Below are positions 44,368 through 54,842 of a stretch of 64,000 nt of DNA, in pieces (position 1 is the stretch's first letter; the number at the start of each line of letters is the position of its first letter). The position numbers and the translations under genes are program-made. The notes below the pieces were generated by a model. It was not told where the DNA came from. It saw only the letters and a program-made list of their open reading frames with translations, and did not search any database. Source of the DNA: Calliopum simillimum (taxonomy: Eukaryota; Arthropoda; Insecta; Diptera; Lauxaniidae). The stretch spans positions 50,463,061-50,527,060 of the forward strand of contig OX638369.1 of NCBI GenBank assembly GCA_951812925.1. Reading direction: 5' to 3'.

Positions 44368-47300
44368 TGTAATGGGAGGTGAAGGAAGCGTGGCACGCTG
44401 GCGAATGAGAGCCCTGGCTTAAGCTCGCCGGAAAATGGTGGGACGTCTTCGCTTCCATGAACCGTTACATTTAAAAAAAATTTTAAAACGTGCCAAAAAA
44501 AAACTGTCAAAAACAAACCCCAATAATAAAAGTGGTAGAAAACGCAAGCAGGGGGCTGCGCAAGAAATTGGAACATAAAACACTTAACCGTTGACAATAG
44601 ATAGAACATGACATTTCCCTAGAGCATCTGACTTTTTCAAATTAAATTTACTGGAGACACCAGATGACAATGGCTCTCCTCGGCGGCCCACCCCTTGACT
44701 TTACTGTCAACCTTCAGCATCCATGTTGCCGACACAAAAGTTAATGAATGCCCCTAATATACTAATCCGATTGACTGCAACTCACCTTAAACCATTATGA
44801 AAATATCTAGCAATCCATTTCAATTAAGCAGACGATTCAATTAAATTTTAAAGAAAACATTACAAATTTTATTAAGAAATTAAATGAAAGCTTAGTAAAT
44901 CAATATGCTTATTGATACACTTACAATCACACATAACTAAATAAGGGTAAGTATATTCATAAGTAAGTATGAGGTAAAGTAAGGAGTAAGGTAGGTAAGA
45001 TTACTGGTAAGACATAGGTAAGTATATAAGGTAAGTATGTAAGGTAGGTATATAGCACTTAAGGTATTTATAATAACAAATTATTATTTTACTTTTCTTT
45101 AGCCTTTAATTTACAAATGACATTTTTAATATCTTTTAATTTCTTTTTTTTTTTTTTAGATTTTACTTTAACAATTCAATTTTCTTTTTTCTTCTTTTAG
45201 CAAAAAAAAACAAGTAATAATTATAATATATATATATATAAGTAATATAAAATATTATAATTATGTTGTTTGTTTCACTATTTAATTCTAATATTTAATT
45301 TCTTTTTCTTTTTTTGTTTAATTTGTTTTCTTATAGATACTTTCTTTTGTAGTTACATATTTTTTTATATTTGTATTAGTTATTTTTAGGACAGGCAAAA
45401 AATAAACATTAAATACATAAGAAACATAAAACGTCAATAAATATTATACATATATAATACACACATAAGCCATTTGAATTTTATTTTAAATAAGCAAGTA
45501 TGCATAGCAATATTAAATTTTTAGTTAAGGTTTTTCTTTCTTTACTGCATTTCTTTCTCAAAAATCTGTCTTTTTAATTTTGTTTTAAACCTACTACCTA
45601 AGAACTGGGCGCCAAGTTACTAACTGTAGTATTTTGTTTTTTTATTCAGAATTCAAAAAGAAAAAGAAACCCTTTACATAACAAAAAAAATCCTTAGTTT
45701 AAATTTCTATTATTTTTGAGCCTGCCTAATGTCTTCTTCTTTTCTTTTGTTTCTCTTATGATTATATTATAAGTTTTTAAACATTTAATTTCTAATTGAA
45801 TCTGAAGCTTATCGCTTTTAAATCAAAAAAATACTGAATATTAAATTTTCTTTTCGAAACTCCCTAATCTAGGAAATTTCCTTTTTTTCTTATTTCTATC
45901 ATTTCCTTTTTTTTCAACAATTCAAATTCATATACTTATTTTATTATTTTTTCTATTTAATTAATCATATATTTTGTTTTTTTTTATTATATTTTTTTCT
46001 TTCTAGGTTTTAGGTTTTACTTGCGTGTTGTTGATGATCTTTGTTGCATAGTTGGTGAATGTTGAAACTTTGTAGTTGTTGTAGCTGTGTATTTTAGTAG
46101 TAGTAGTAATTATTTTTCGTTGTTGGTGATTTGTAGCTGTTAGTTTGTTGTCCTCACTGGTGTTCTGATATTCTATGTTTTGTAGCTGTTTCTACACCAA
46201 GATGTGTTGTCGTAATTGTAAAGTTTTGTCGTAGTTGGTGATTTGCAGCTTTTAGATTATTCTGTTGGTGTTTTGTAGCTCAAATTTTTGTCGTTATTGG
46301 TGACTTGTAGCTCTGTTGAAATTCGTCTTCGCTGGTGTGTATCATTCGTCGTCGTTGGTGTCTTGTAGCTACGTTGGATTTTATCTTCGCTGGTGTTTTG
46401 TAGCTCAGATTTTGTCGTTATTGGTGACTTGTTGCATTGTTGGAATTCGGTCTTCGTTGATGATTTGTAGCTGCGTCGAATTGGTGTTTTGTAGCTACGT
46501 TAAATTGGTGTTTTGTTGTACAGATTTTTGTCGTAGTTGATGTAGCGTTGTCGTAGTTGTTTTTGAACACTTTATTTTTATATGGCCTTTTTAGTTTTAA
46601 CGTTTTTCTTTTTTTTTCTTCTCTATTTTTAGGTTTTTTCCATATATTTTTAGGTTTTTTCCATATATTTTTAGGTTTTTTTATATTTTTATTTTTCTTT
46701 TTTTTTTCAGTGCAAAATATATGGGACACTTTTTGGCATAACACTTTTTTTTATATTTTCGTTTTTTTCTTCTAGCTCACTTGTTTTTCTGTTAGTACCC
46801 TTTTTTCTTTTTTATGTTATTCTGTTTCTGTGTTTTTACCGTAAAATTTATTTCGATTTTTATATTTTAGTTTTTTTTTTTTTTTAGAGTTACTTTTCGA
46901 GATTTTTTTGTTTCAAGTTACACACATAAAACTGTCTATTCTTTATAATTATGTATTTGAAGGATTTTGTGTTTCTATCACAATATATATATAGCTTTTT
47001 TAAGAAATTTAGGCCGACACGAAGTTGCTGTTAATATTATAAATAATTTTGCTTAGCGTAATGCGCAAATGAAACTATTAAGTATTGATTAATGTTGTCT
47101 GCAAACTAATGTAAAATACCGTCGATATAGTTGAGTAAATATGTTTTTTTTTTTTAACTCGATGAAATTAAACTTTTTATTGTGCTTTACACGCAGACAC
47201 GATTTTTCTTAACACGCGGCGGCTACTGACCAAACTCGACTCTTGACGAGACCATGTTTCGTTGAATTTTTTGTTCTTTTTTTTTTTCTTTAAGTTGGCA

Positions 47301-47509
47301 TCTTGCGTTTTGCTTTTATCGCCTGATCCCAAACAAAAAAAAAGATGGCTGTCAATTTGCTATCCCGCGAAGTTCAAATCCTACTCGTTCCATGATCACT
47401 CTATTGTGAACCGTCCATCTCGCCCGATCTTACATCTGTCAACTTGGCCGCGTTCACACTGAACAATTTTAGTGCAGTAGTTGTCCAACTACTGCAGGTG
47501 TCCGCCACA
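44368..47509 (-). repeat. 3' LTR of the Ty3/gypsy element
   Basis: 3142 bp, identical to the other LTR except T at 47203 where the partner (57678) has C. Its interior has about 500 bp of degenerate GTAGCT/TTGGTG repeats (46020-46550). The minus strand is A-rich throughout. Confidence 0.9.
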
Positions 47510-48851
47510 AAGCCAACTTTTCGATCCGGATGCAAAGAAGGGAGGAAAGGATGGGAATTTAACACCGGATACACATTATAACTTTAAGCAAACTAGTGAT
47601 CTACAACATTTTACAAATAGAAGATAGATTTTAAGGAAAGCTAATGCAATATAACAACATACTTAGGGACACCCTATTCCTATTACTTTATTTCGCCTCA
47701 GGTTGGAATTTTTGTTCAGAACCGTTCCCAATTGTTTCGTTCAAATTTATTTGTTTTGATTTTGAAGTTTGGTAGTGCGAACTCTTTCCGGTTTGCCACC
47801 TAATTGGACTGGATTCCTTCTTTTGTTCCCGCGATTCCAATTCAAAGAAAATCAGGTAATCTTTTAAATTTATAAATTTTTATAACTCATTTTCAAACTC
47901 TTTTCTTTTTCTTTCTAGGATTGTACTACCATTTAGTGGATTATAGCTCATACGGATGTTTAAACTTGTCATCGCTGGAACTTTTTTTAAAAATGCAGTC
48001 GCTGTTATACCACGATAAGTTATGAAAAAAAATTTTTTTTTTTATCTTTTTTTTTAATTGTGCGATTCACCCTTCGTTGCAAAATGTTGCGAAATGCAAA
48101 AAAAAAAAATCTGTCGATAAAACGCAAAGTGCGCGGTGTTTTGTGAATGTAGTTGAGAATCATAAATTCAAACAATTTTACCATTTGAATTTTTGTTTTT
48201 TTTTTTTTTTAAATTCGGATTTATTTTTGTGTGAAAAACAAGGTTGGAGGAGAAAAAAACAAATTTTAAGTTTTAGCGATTGAGCTTTTATACATACATA
48301 AAAAATTATATTCTGATTATTGCATTTTCGGTCAATTTAACTGAGCAAAAAATACGAAGAAAATTGCATCATGTTAGCTGTGCTTATCGCCAAAAGAAAC
48401 AAATCATCGCGTTTCGCATTTTTTCAACGTCGCAAGGGTGTTTTGCAATCAAGAGTGAATTCCACTAAAGTTTTAAGTTAGCGATAAGTTTAAATATATT
48501 GCGGTCGATTTGAAGCCATGAAATCCATGTGTTTGAAAGAAAAAATTCGTTATATACGTTATTGTGTATGCTATGATTATGTTGCTATCCTACAAAAAAT
48601 ATGGTGCAGGTCTTTCACATATCGCACGCAACGCGCGTCAATCGCATGAACACAAATATATGAATAATTTTTTTTTTTTTTTAATTTTTGTAAAACTGTA
48701 ATCAGTTTAAACTTAAAATTAAGACGAAAAATTGCTTTTGCGTAAGATCCAGTTGTATGTACCGTAGTTTTTTTTCTGTATTTATTTCTCTATATTTTTC
48801 TCTGCACTGGAGTGTTATGAACCTTGAGATTTTTCAAAGAAAAAGTTTTTC
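47510..48851 (-). other. 3' untranslated part of the retrotransposon
   Basis: No minus-strand reading frame of note lies between the pol stop and the 3' LTR, so an env gene is absent. The minus strand next to the LTR lacks a clear polypurine tract; the evident purine run (GAAGGGAGGAAAGGATGGGA, about 47536-47555) is on the plus strand. Confidence 0.6.
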
Positions 48852-51800
48852 CTATTGTTTTATGTGCTGTGCATGTATAATGCCTATTCGCTTTCCTTGG
48901 ATATTCTCAATCTCATACATGTTTTTACCAATTCTGCTAACTATTCGGCACTTCAACCATGGTCTACAAAGTTTTGAGTTGATTCCTTTTGCAAAATCAC
49001 TCTGGATAAAGTTTTTCCGATATACCTCTTGCCCCGGTTGGAACACTATTTCTCTACTTCGTTTGTTGTACGTTTTAACGTTTTTTTCGTAAGCTTTATG
49101 CAACTGCTTCTTCATTCTACTTCTGATGAGTTCTAACTTTTGTGACTTCGTGAGAATATTTGTTTCTGTATCTTCTAATAATGTTAACTTTTTAGCAATT
49201 TGATATGCACTTGCGTGCGTTATCATATTACATCCAAATAATGCAAAATATGGCGTAACTCCGATTGAAGCATGTACTGAGGATCTCAGCGCACACTCAA
49301 TGTTAGATAGATTTTGATCCCATTCGGCTTGGTCGTTATCTAAAAATGTCCTAATTGAGGCCAATATCGATTGGTTAACCCTTTCACTGGCGTTGGCCTG
49401 CGGGGCATGAAATGCAGAACGCATGTGTTTAATTCCAAATGTCTCTAATAGTTCTTTAAAGTCTTTACCGATAAACTGGGGCCCATTATCAGAATGGATT
49501 GTTTCGGGTACCCCGAACTTATGAAAAACCTCCACTATAAGAAATTTTATTATAGCTTTCGCCGTCGCTTTCGGAAGTGCTTTCAATAGCACAAATTTTG
49601 TCTGATGATCTAATACAATAAAAATGTATGAATTCCCACTTTTTGAACGAGTATAGGGACCTAGGAAGTCTATGTAGAGTTTTTGAAAGGCTCTACTTGT
49701 GTTGACCTCGGCACCCATTGTAGGTCTAAGTATTTTATTGGTTGGTTTGCACACTTTGCAAATTTCACAGTTTCTGACAAAATCCCGCACCTCACTACAC
49801 ATCCCTGGCCAAAAGAAATATTCTCGAATCCTGCTCAAAGTTTTGGCTACTCCACCATGTATCGAAACGCTTGATGTATGTGCATACCGAACAATATTCG
49901 CTGTCAGTTCTTTCGGGATCCACAGTTTCCAGGAGTGGTCCTCGTTAACTGGGTCACCATCATAAAAACTTGTTCTTTTGTACACATATCCATCAAGGAC
50001 TTTGATATCTGGTAACCTATCAATATTTTCTTCCACAGTTCGTATCAATTCTTTGTATTTATCACTTTTAAAAGCTTCTGAATTCAAATCTATTATTTCG
50101 AAATGATGAGATAAATCTAACTCTTCCATATCGAGTCGAGATAGCATGTCAGGTACGACGTTTTTAGAACCTTTCCGGTGTTGTATGTCAAAATTAAACC
50201 CTTGGAGTTTTAAACTCCACCTCGCTAGTCTTCCATTTAGGTCTTTTTGCTTCATCAGCCACTTTAAACTTGAGTGATCGGTGATCACCGTGAATTCCAT
50301 CAGTTCAATGTATGGTCTGAATTTTGCAATGGCGGCAATTACGGCAAGACACTCTTTTTCAGTCACTGAATAATTTTTTTGTGCTGGATTCAGCTTTTGA
50401 GAGAAGTACTCAATAGGGTGCTCTTCTCCGTCTTCGTCTTCTTGGAACAGAACCGCGCCAATGCCAAAGTCAGACGCATCACATTGAATGAAAAACTTTT
50501 TTTTGAAATTAGGGCTGACTAAAACTGGACTTGAAATAAGGGCTTCTTTTACTTTCTCAAACGCTACCTGGGCTTCTGGCGTAAAACAAAATTTAGATGA
50601 TTTCTTTAAAGTGTCAGTTATAGGTGCCGTGAGGGTGGCATAATTTGAAATAAACCGGCGATACCAGCCAGCAGTACCAAGAAACTGCCTGACTTGCTTT
50701 ACATTCTTTGGCGTAGTTATCCTGACTATAGCCTCAACTTTACTAGGGTCAGTCTTCAGTTTCCCTCCACCAACTAGATAACCTAGATACTTCAACTCGG
50801 TAAAGCAAAATTTAGAATTCTGCATATTTATGGTTAGGCCAGCTGCTGTCAATTTTTGACCTACCGTTTTCAACATTTCGCAATGGGTCTCGAAATCAGG
50901 ACTAACAATCAGCAGATCATCAAGGTAGACTAAGACCTGATCTTTAAGCTCAGATGGTATAATTTTATCCATGAGCCTACATAATCTTTGGGCGGCATTG
51001 CACAGGCCGAAGGGCATTACCGTAAATTGGTAATGTGGCCTTCCTTGCACGGTAAATGCAGTTTTTGGCCTGCTGGACTCTTCTAGCGGTATCTGCCAGA
51101 AAGCGTCTTTTAAGTCCACTGCCGAAATGTAGATCGTGTCACCGAGCCGACTCAAGAGTCCGTCTATGTTTGGTAGCGGATAAGCATCTTTGACTGTCAC
51201 CTGATTCAATTCCCTTGCATCTAGACAGAGCCTGTTTTTACCGGGTTTTATAACTAGAGTTGTCCTGTTGTTCCAGCTGGCTTGAGAAGCTGGTTCAATA
51301 ACATTCAAATTAAGCATTCTGTCAAGTTCGTCAAAGGTCAATTTCTGGACTGCCGGTGATATCGGGTAATACCTCATCTTTTTTGGTGGTGCATCACCAG
51401 TATCTATAACATGTGTCTCTAAATTTGTCTTTCCTAAACCGTGCTTGGTATAGCACCTAAACTCATTTTTGGCTAGTTCGAGCTGTTGCCTTTGCTGTTC
51501 GGTCAAGATATGCATTTTAGGTGGATTATCATTAACAACTTGGGGATTTATGTCTAGACTGTTGACCATAAAAGGTATAATATTGAACTTTTTCCAAAAG
51601 TCAATGCCTAAATATAGATTTTGCGAAAGAGTTGGCACTAGATAAAGTGTCAAATCTTCTGTTTTATGTTGACAAGTAACTTTTGTCTTTACTTTGCCTA
51701 CAATGGTCTGTCCTTTCCCATCAGCAGTTTTTATTATAGACTTGAAGTCTAAAATATTCAAATTAAGTTTCTGTACTAATTCAAGGCAGTCACTTCCTAA

Positions 51801-52304
51801 ACAGCTGTCGCTCGCGCCACTGTCCATTAAGCCTTTAATTTTAAAATTGTTTATTGAGACATCCATGTATGGTCTTATATCGACTTCACCAGGTATGTTT
51901 GACGATGCTATAACTTTGCGCTCTAATTTTCTGATATTGTATCTTTTTCTTGTTTCTAAAATCTTTTTGCTTACTAAAAAATCTTCTTGCTCAAATATCT
52001 GTCTTCTTTTTTCTAGATAATTTTCTAATCTAACGTGGTACGGAATAATTTCTCTTACTTTGGAGATTTTATTAACTACCTTAATATTTGTTGCATTGTT
52101 CTTCAATATTCTCACTTGCTTATTGTCTAAACTCGATCTGTCAACACTATTATTCAAATCTACTGGTCGTATTGAGTCTGACATGCAACCCCAGTTCGTT
52201 TCATGCTCCTCTGACCGTTTCCCTGGCATCGGGCACATTGTGGAGTAATCGTATTTTCGGCTCCACACTTGAAGCAGAAAATGTTTCTTTGGGTTGAAGT
52301 ACAC
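48852..52304 (-). CDS. pol: pol polyprotein of the Ty3/gypsy element (protease, RT, RNase H, integrase)
   Basis: The open frame has 1150 codons from an upstream ATG at 52304, but the natural entry is probably the frameshift at 52217-52223. Positions from that ATG: protease DSGA at 161-164; reverse transcriptase with LPNIDGLLSRLG (377-388), FGLCNA (432-437) and catalytic YLDD (460-463); RNase H with Asp609, Glu651 and Asp676; integrase zinc finger His809/His816/Cys846/Cys849 and catalytic Asp879, Asp939 and Glu974 (Asp939 to Glu974 spaced 35, as usual). The C-terminus has no chromodomain. All key residues are present and no stop interrupts it, so the protein could be functional. No env-like frame follows. 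Confidence 0.92.
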   Translation of the reverse strand: MYFNPKKHFLLQVWSRKYDYSTMCPMPGKRSEEHETNWGCMSDSIRPVDLNNSVDRSSLDNKQVRILKNNATNIKVVNKISKVREIIPYHVRLENYLEKRRQIFEQEDFLVSKKILETRKRYNIRKLERKVIASSNIPGEVDIRPYMDVSINNFKIKGLMDSGASDSCLGSDCLELVQKLNLNILDFKSIIKTADGKGQTIVGKVKTKVTCQHKTEDLTLYLVPTLSQNLYLGIDFWKKFNIIPFMVNSLDINPQVVNDNPPKMHILTEQQRQQLELAKNEFRCYTKHGLGKTNLETHVIDTGDAPPKKMRYYPISPAVQKLTFDELDRMLNLNVIEPASQASWNNRTTLVIKPGKNRLCLDARELNQVTVKDAYPLPNIDGLLSRLGDTIYISAVDLKDAFWQIPLEESSRPKTAFTVQGRPHYQFTVMPFGLCNAAQRLCRLMDKIIPSELKDQVLVYLDDLLIVSPDFETHCEMLKTVGQKLTAAGLTINMQNSKFCFTELKYLGYLVGGGKLKTDPSKVEAIVRITTPKNVKQVRQFLGTAGWYRRFISNYATLTAPITDTLKKSSKFCFTPEAQVAFEKVKEALISSPVLVSPNFKKKFFIQCDASDFGIGAVLFQEDEDGEEHPIEYFSQKLNPAQKNYSVTEKECLAVIAAIAKFRPYIELMEFTVITDHSSLKWLMKQKDLNGRLARWSLKLQGFNFDIQHRKGSKNVVPDMLSRLDMEELDLSHHFEIIDLNSEAFKSDKYKELIRTVEENIDRLPDIKVLDGYVYKRTSFYDGDPVNEDHSWKLWIPKELTANIVRYAHTSSVSIHGGVAKTLSRIREYFFWPGMCSEVRDFVRNCEICKVCKPTNKILRPTMGAEVNTSRAFQKLYIDFLGPYTRSKSGNSYIFIVLDHQTKFVLLKALPKATAKAIIKFLIVEVFHKFGVPETIHSDNGPQFIGKDFKELLETFGIKHMRSAFHAPQANASERVNQSILASIRTFLDNDQAEWDQNLSNIECALRSSVHASIGVTPYFALFGCNMITHASAYQIAKKLTLLEDTETNILTKSQKLELIRSRMKKQLHKAYEKNVKTYNKRSREIVFQPGQEVYRKNFIQSDFAKGINSKLCRPWLKCRIVSRIGKNMYEIENIQGKRIGIIHAQHIKQ

Positions 52305-53803
52305 TCAAAATAAGTATGGCCGACAACGCGACAATTCCAACAAACTAGCTTTGGATTTGGTTTTTGTGCAACTTGTTGCGCAGACAATGCTTCAACATCG
52401 TAATAATCAAGTTGAGGATCTTCGTGTTCTAATTCATTGACTTTTCTATACTGCCTATTACGAAAATGTTCGCTTTCTTTTTGCCTTTTAGCGATATTTC
52501 TTTCGGCCCGCTTGCATTCTTCTAGAAGTCTGTCCATTGTACTAATATGGATAGGGAAAATTAGCTGTGATAAACCGTCTTTCAAATTATCTTTTGCTAT
52601 CCTCACTAGTTCAAATTCTGGTATCTCATCACGCATCTGATTTTTCAACACCATGATAGCCTTCCAAAAATCTTCAGCCGATTCATTGTATATCTGCCGC
52701 CGTTCCATTATTTTTCTCTGTATTTCATAGTCACTTTCAAACCTTCTAAATTTCCTCAACATCGTCGACTTTAAAGAATTCCATTGTATAATACAATTGG
52801 ACCTTCTGTAGCCCCAAAACCATTCATAAGCCTCACCTGACAACAATTGATGAAAGTTTTTGATTAAATCTTCCCATGGGCAACTATAATCCTGTCGAAG
52901 AACTTCCACTTGGAACACGAAATCTTCGACAGTTTTTGATTTTACTGAGCCATCAAATTTGATGCCCCATTTGCTTAACTCGAGAAGCCTAGAATTTGGT
53001 GGATGGCTGTAGTGAGCGTAAAAGTTTGTGGGATTTTGTTGTTGTACAAGTTGGGGGTTTGGTATGTTATGGTTAACATAACGATAGTTAGAGAAGTCAT
53101 TGAAATACCGAAAATCGCGATTGTTATTCTGTTCAGGAACCTGCGGCTCAGTATTGGCTGGCTCTTGCTGTTCAGGTTGCCTATTGTTTTGGTTGCTTGA
53201 TCTATTCTGGTTATCTAACCCTTGTTGCAAACGTTCATTGTATGAGGTCAGAGATGGTGACGAGATATTGGCTTGTACTCGTTCCCTCTCAGCCTGCATC
53301 GATTCTACAACTATGCGTGGTACGAGTTCACGAATACAATTCACTACCTCCTGCATAATATTTGCTTGTACTGCCCCAGAACTTGCACTGACGTAGTCTC
53401 GCAATGTTAAACCCTGTTCATTCACTATAGTATTTGGTGTTATCATTTGAGGCCTTTGTTGCTGTGGCACATCACTCGTACGAGCTTGATCAAATGCCTC
53501 TCTAACACCTTGTGCAGAAATACTGCTATAAATTGGAGAAGTTATTGTATTGGAAACATTATTTGAATTAGTACTGAAAGTACTACTACTTGCGGTAACG
53601 CTAGCTGTGGTAACCATGGCAGCCATGATTGGGCCTGAAGTGGTTGCAGTAGTGTTAGTCGTAGTTGACATTTCGAGTACTGCTCTGTTTTGCCTAACTA
53701 AATTTAAATTTGACCTTACAGGTATACCTCTTCTAGCAGTGTTTCCTCTGCCTCTATACTGTCTATTACTTTCTGATAGCTTATTACCTGACCTCAGGTT
53801 CAT
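52160..53803 (-). CDS. gag: gag polyprotein of the Ty3/gypsy element
   Basis: This 547-residue protein would form the virus-like particle and bind genomic RNA. It starts at ATG 53803 with a basic, Ser/Thr/Asn-rich N-terminus. Residues about 275-385 resemble the retrotransposon gag (capsid) domain (LSKWGIKFDGS, FHQLLSGEAYEWFWGY). Next comes a CCHC knuckle, Cys488-Cys491-His496-Cys501, then a second cysteine cluster Cys510/513/523/526 that lacks His and is not a canonical knuckle. The frame stays open to the TAG at 52160, and its last 145 bases overlap pol. No damage is seen. Gag would be the main product, with pol made by frameshift. Confidence 0.88.
   Translation of the reverse strand: MNLRSGNKLSESNRQYRGRGNTARRGIPVRSNLNLVRQNRAVLEMSTTTNTTATTSGPIMAAMVTTASVTASSSTFSTNSNNVSNTITSPIYSSISAQGVREAFDQARTSDVPQQQRPQMITPNTIVNEQGLTLRDYVSASSGAVQANIMQEVVNCIRELVPRIVVESMQAERERVQANISSPSLTSYNERLQQGLDNQNRSSNQNNRQPEQQEPANTEPQVPEQNNNRDFRYFNDFSNYRYVNHNIPNPQLVQQQNPTNFYAHYSHPPNSRLLELSKWGIKFDGSVKSKTVEDFVFQVEVLRQDYSCPWEDLIKNFHQLLSGEAYEWFWGYRRSNCIIQWNSLKSTMLRKFRRFESDYEIQRKIMERRQIYNESAEDFWKAIMVLKNQMRDEIPEFELVRIAKDNLKDGLSQLIFPIHISTMDRLLEECKRAERNIAKRQKESEHFRNRQYRKVNELEHEDPQLDYYDVEALSAQQVAQKPNPKLVCWNCRVVGHTYFECTSTQRNIFCFKCGAENTITPQCARCQGNGQRSMKRTGVACQTQYDQ
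52217..52223 (-). promoter_or_regulatory. -1 ribosomal frameshift site between gag and pol
   Basis: The minus strand reads GGGAAAC, phased G GGA AAC in the gag frame, a canonical X XXY YYZ slippery heptamer. Slipping back one base leads into the pol frame, which is exactly the -1 frame (starts 1499 bases apart). A downstream pseudoknot or stem was not worked out. Confidence 0.75.
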
Positions 53804-54820
53804 AACCGATCCAGTGCCGAAAATTATCAGACCGCAATTAGCAAAACGTTAAAAAAAATTATAAATTACTTGCTATATAGGGGAAAGAATATCTAAATTT
53901 ATGAAATATATTATTTAAATAAATGTAATCACAAAAAAAACTCAATTAATTATATTAATAAATAGATTAAGAAAAGAAGTACTACTTACGAACACTCTTT
54001 CAAACAAACAAATGAAAGAAAACAGTAATAAATATTTAGCTTTAGAAATTTTATGGTTAAGGATATTGTTGCAGTATTCACGAATCGATCGAAAAAAATT
54101 TGTAAATTTATTTGAAATTGTCGTATTTTTGTTTTAATTGTAAGTCTTATTCACTCTAACTTAAGATAGAATGAAAAAGAATCAATTTGTTTGTATTAAA
54201 AGTGAAAAATGTCGTATAAATAAAAAATTTTTAGAAACCCAAAAACTTATTTAGTCATTTCCCATTTTGCTCTGGATGTTGATATAGGAAATGTCCTGGA
54301 AAAAAGGATAGAAATAGATGACTAATAGGTACAGTGAAATCAAGTTTTGACAACTTCGGCTCCATCGGTGGTCGCGAATGCAATTGTATTATTAACAATT
54401 AGCATGACATACCAACCGATTGAGCTGAAGTGTCGCCACAGGATCTCGAAAAGGGAGAAAAAGCGGAAAATGGACAAAATTGAAACCGGATCACAACATC
54501 AAGGGGGGTTTTCTTTCAATCGGGTCAGCCCTTTCAAGCTTTGGTCACCGTCGCTACGCAGGCATAGCCAGTGGCTTTCCGGGACATACGATGACCTTGG
54601 CTTTAAAGCCTGACGCGAGTGAAAGACGGAGAGAGAGATAGAAGGAAGTGGAAAGGATGGAAATTGTCTATCAGCCGAACCGAATCTCTCCAGCGTAGAT
54701 TGTCGTCGCAACGCAGGCATAGCCAGTGGCTGTCCGGGACATACGACAATCCAGCCTTCGAAATCCGATTAGACTGACTGACAAAGAAACAAGATAAAGG
54801 AAAAGGCATTCTTTCAAATG
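53804..54820 (-). other. 5' leader of the retrotransposon, with an internal direct repeat
   Basis: The 1-kb untranslated leader between primer site and gag contains two copies of a roughly 50-bp block, around 54547-54596 and 54703-54752, sharing ACGCAGGCATAGCCAGTGGC and CCGGGACATACGA. Such repeats may belong to a packaging or translation element; this is inferred only from position. Confidence 0.6.
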
Positions 54821-54839
54821 CCCCCTATGTTGGGCGCCA
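54821..54839 (-). promoter_or_regulatory. Primer binding site, tRNA-Lys type
   Basis: On the plus strand GTTGGGCGCCA (54829-54839) equals the last 11 bases of insect tRNA-Lys with CCA, and a CCCC just before it also fits after a small mismatch. It is three bases from the 5' LTR. Minus-strand synthesis would start here. Confidence 0.8.
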
Positions 54840-54842
54840 AAA

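Noticed and set aside
46418..46744. 108-codon minus-strand frame in each LTR (Lys/Asn/Thr-rich)
   Set aside because: It is identical in both LTRs only because the LTRs are copies, and is made of low-complexity repeat. Not a credible protein.
47510..48851. Possible env gene downstream of pol
   Set aside because: No minus-strand frame with signal peptide, glycoprotein or membrane segment is present in this 1.3 kb.
54347..54613. Plus-strand frame in the retrotransposon leader
   Set aside because: It is antisense to the element and overlaps the leader repeat, with no recognisable product.
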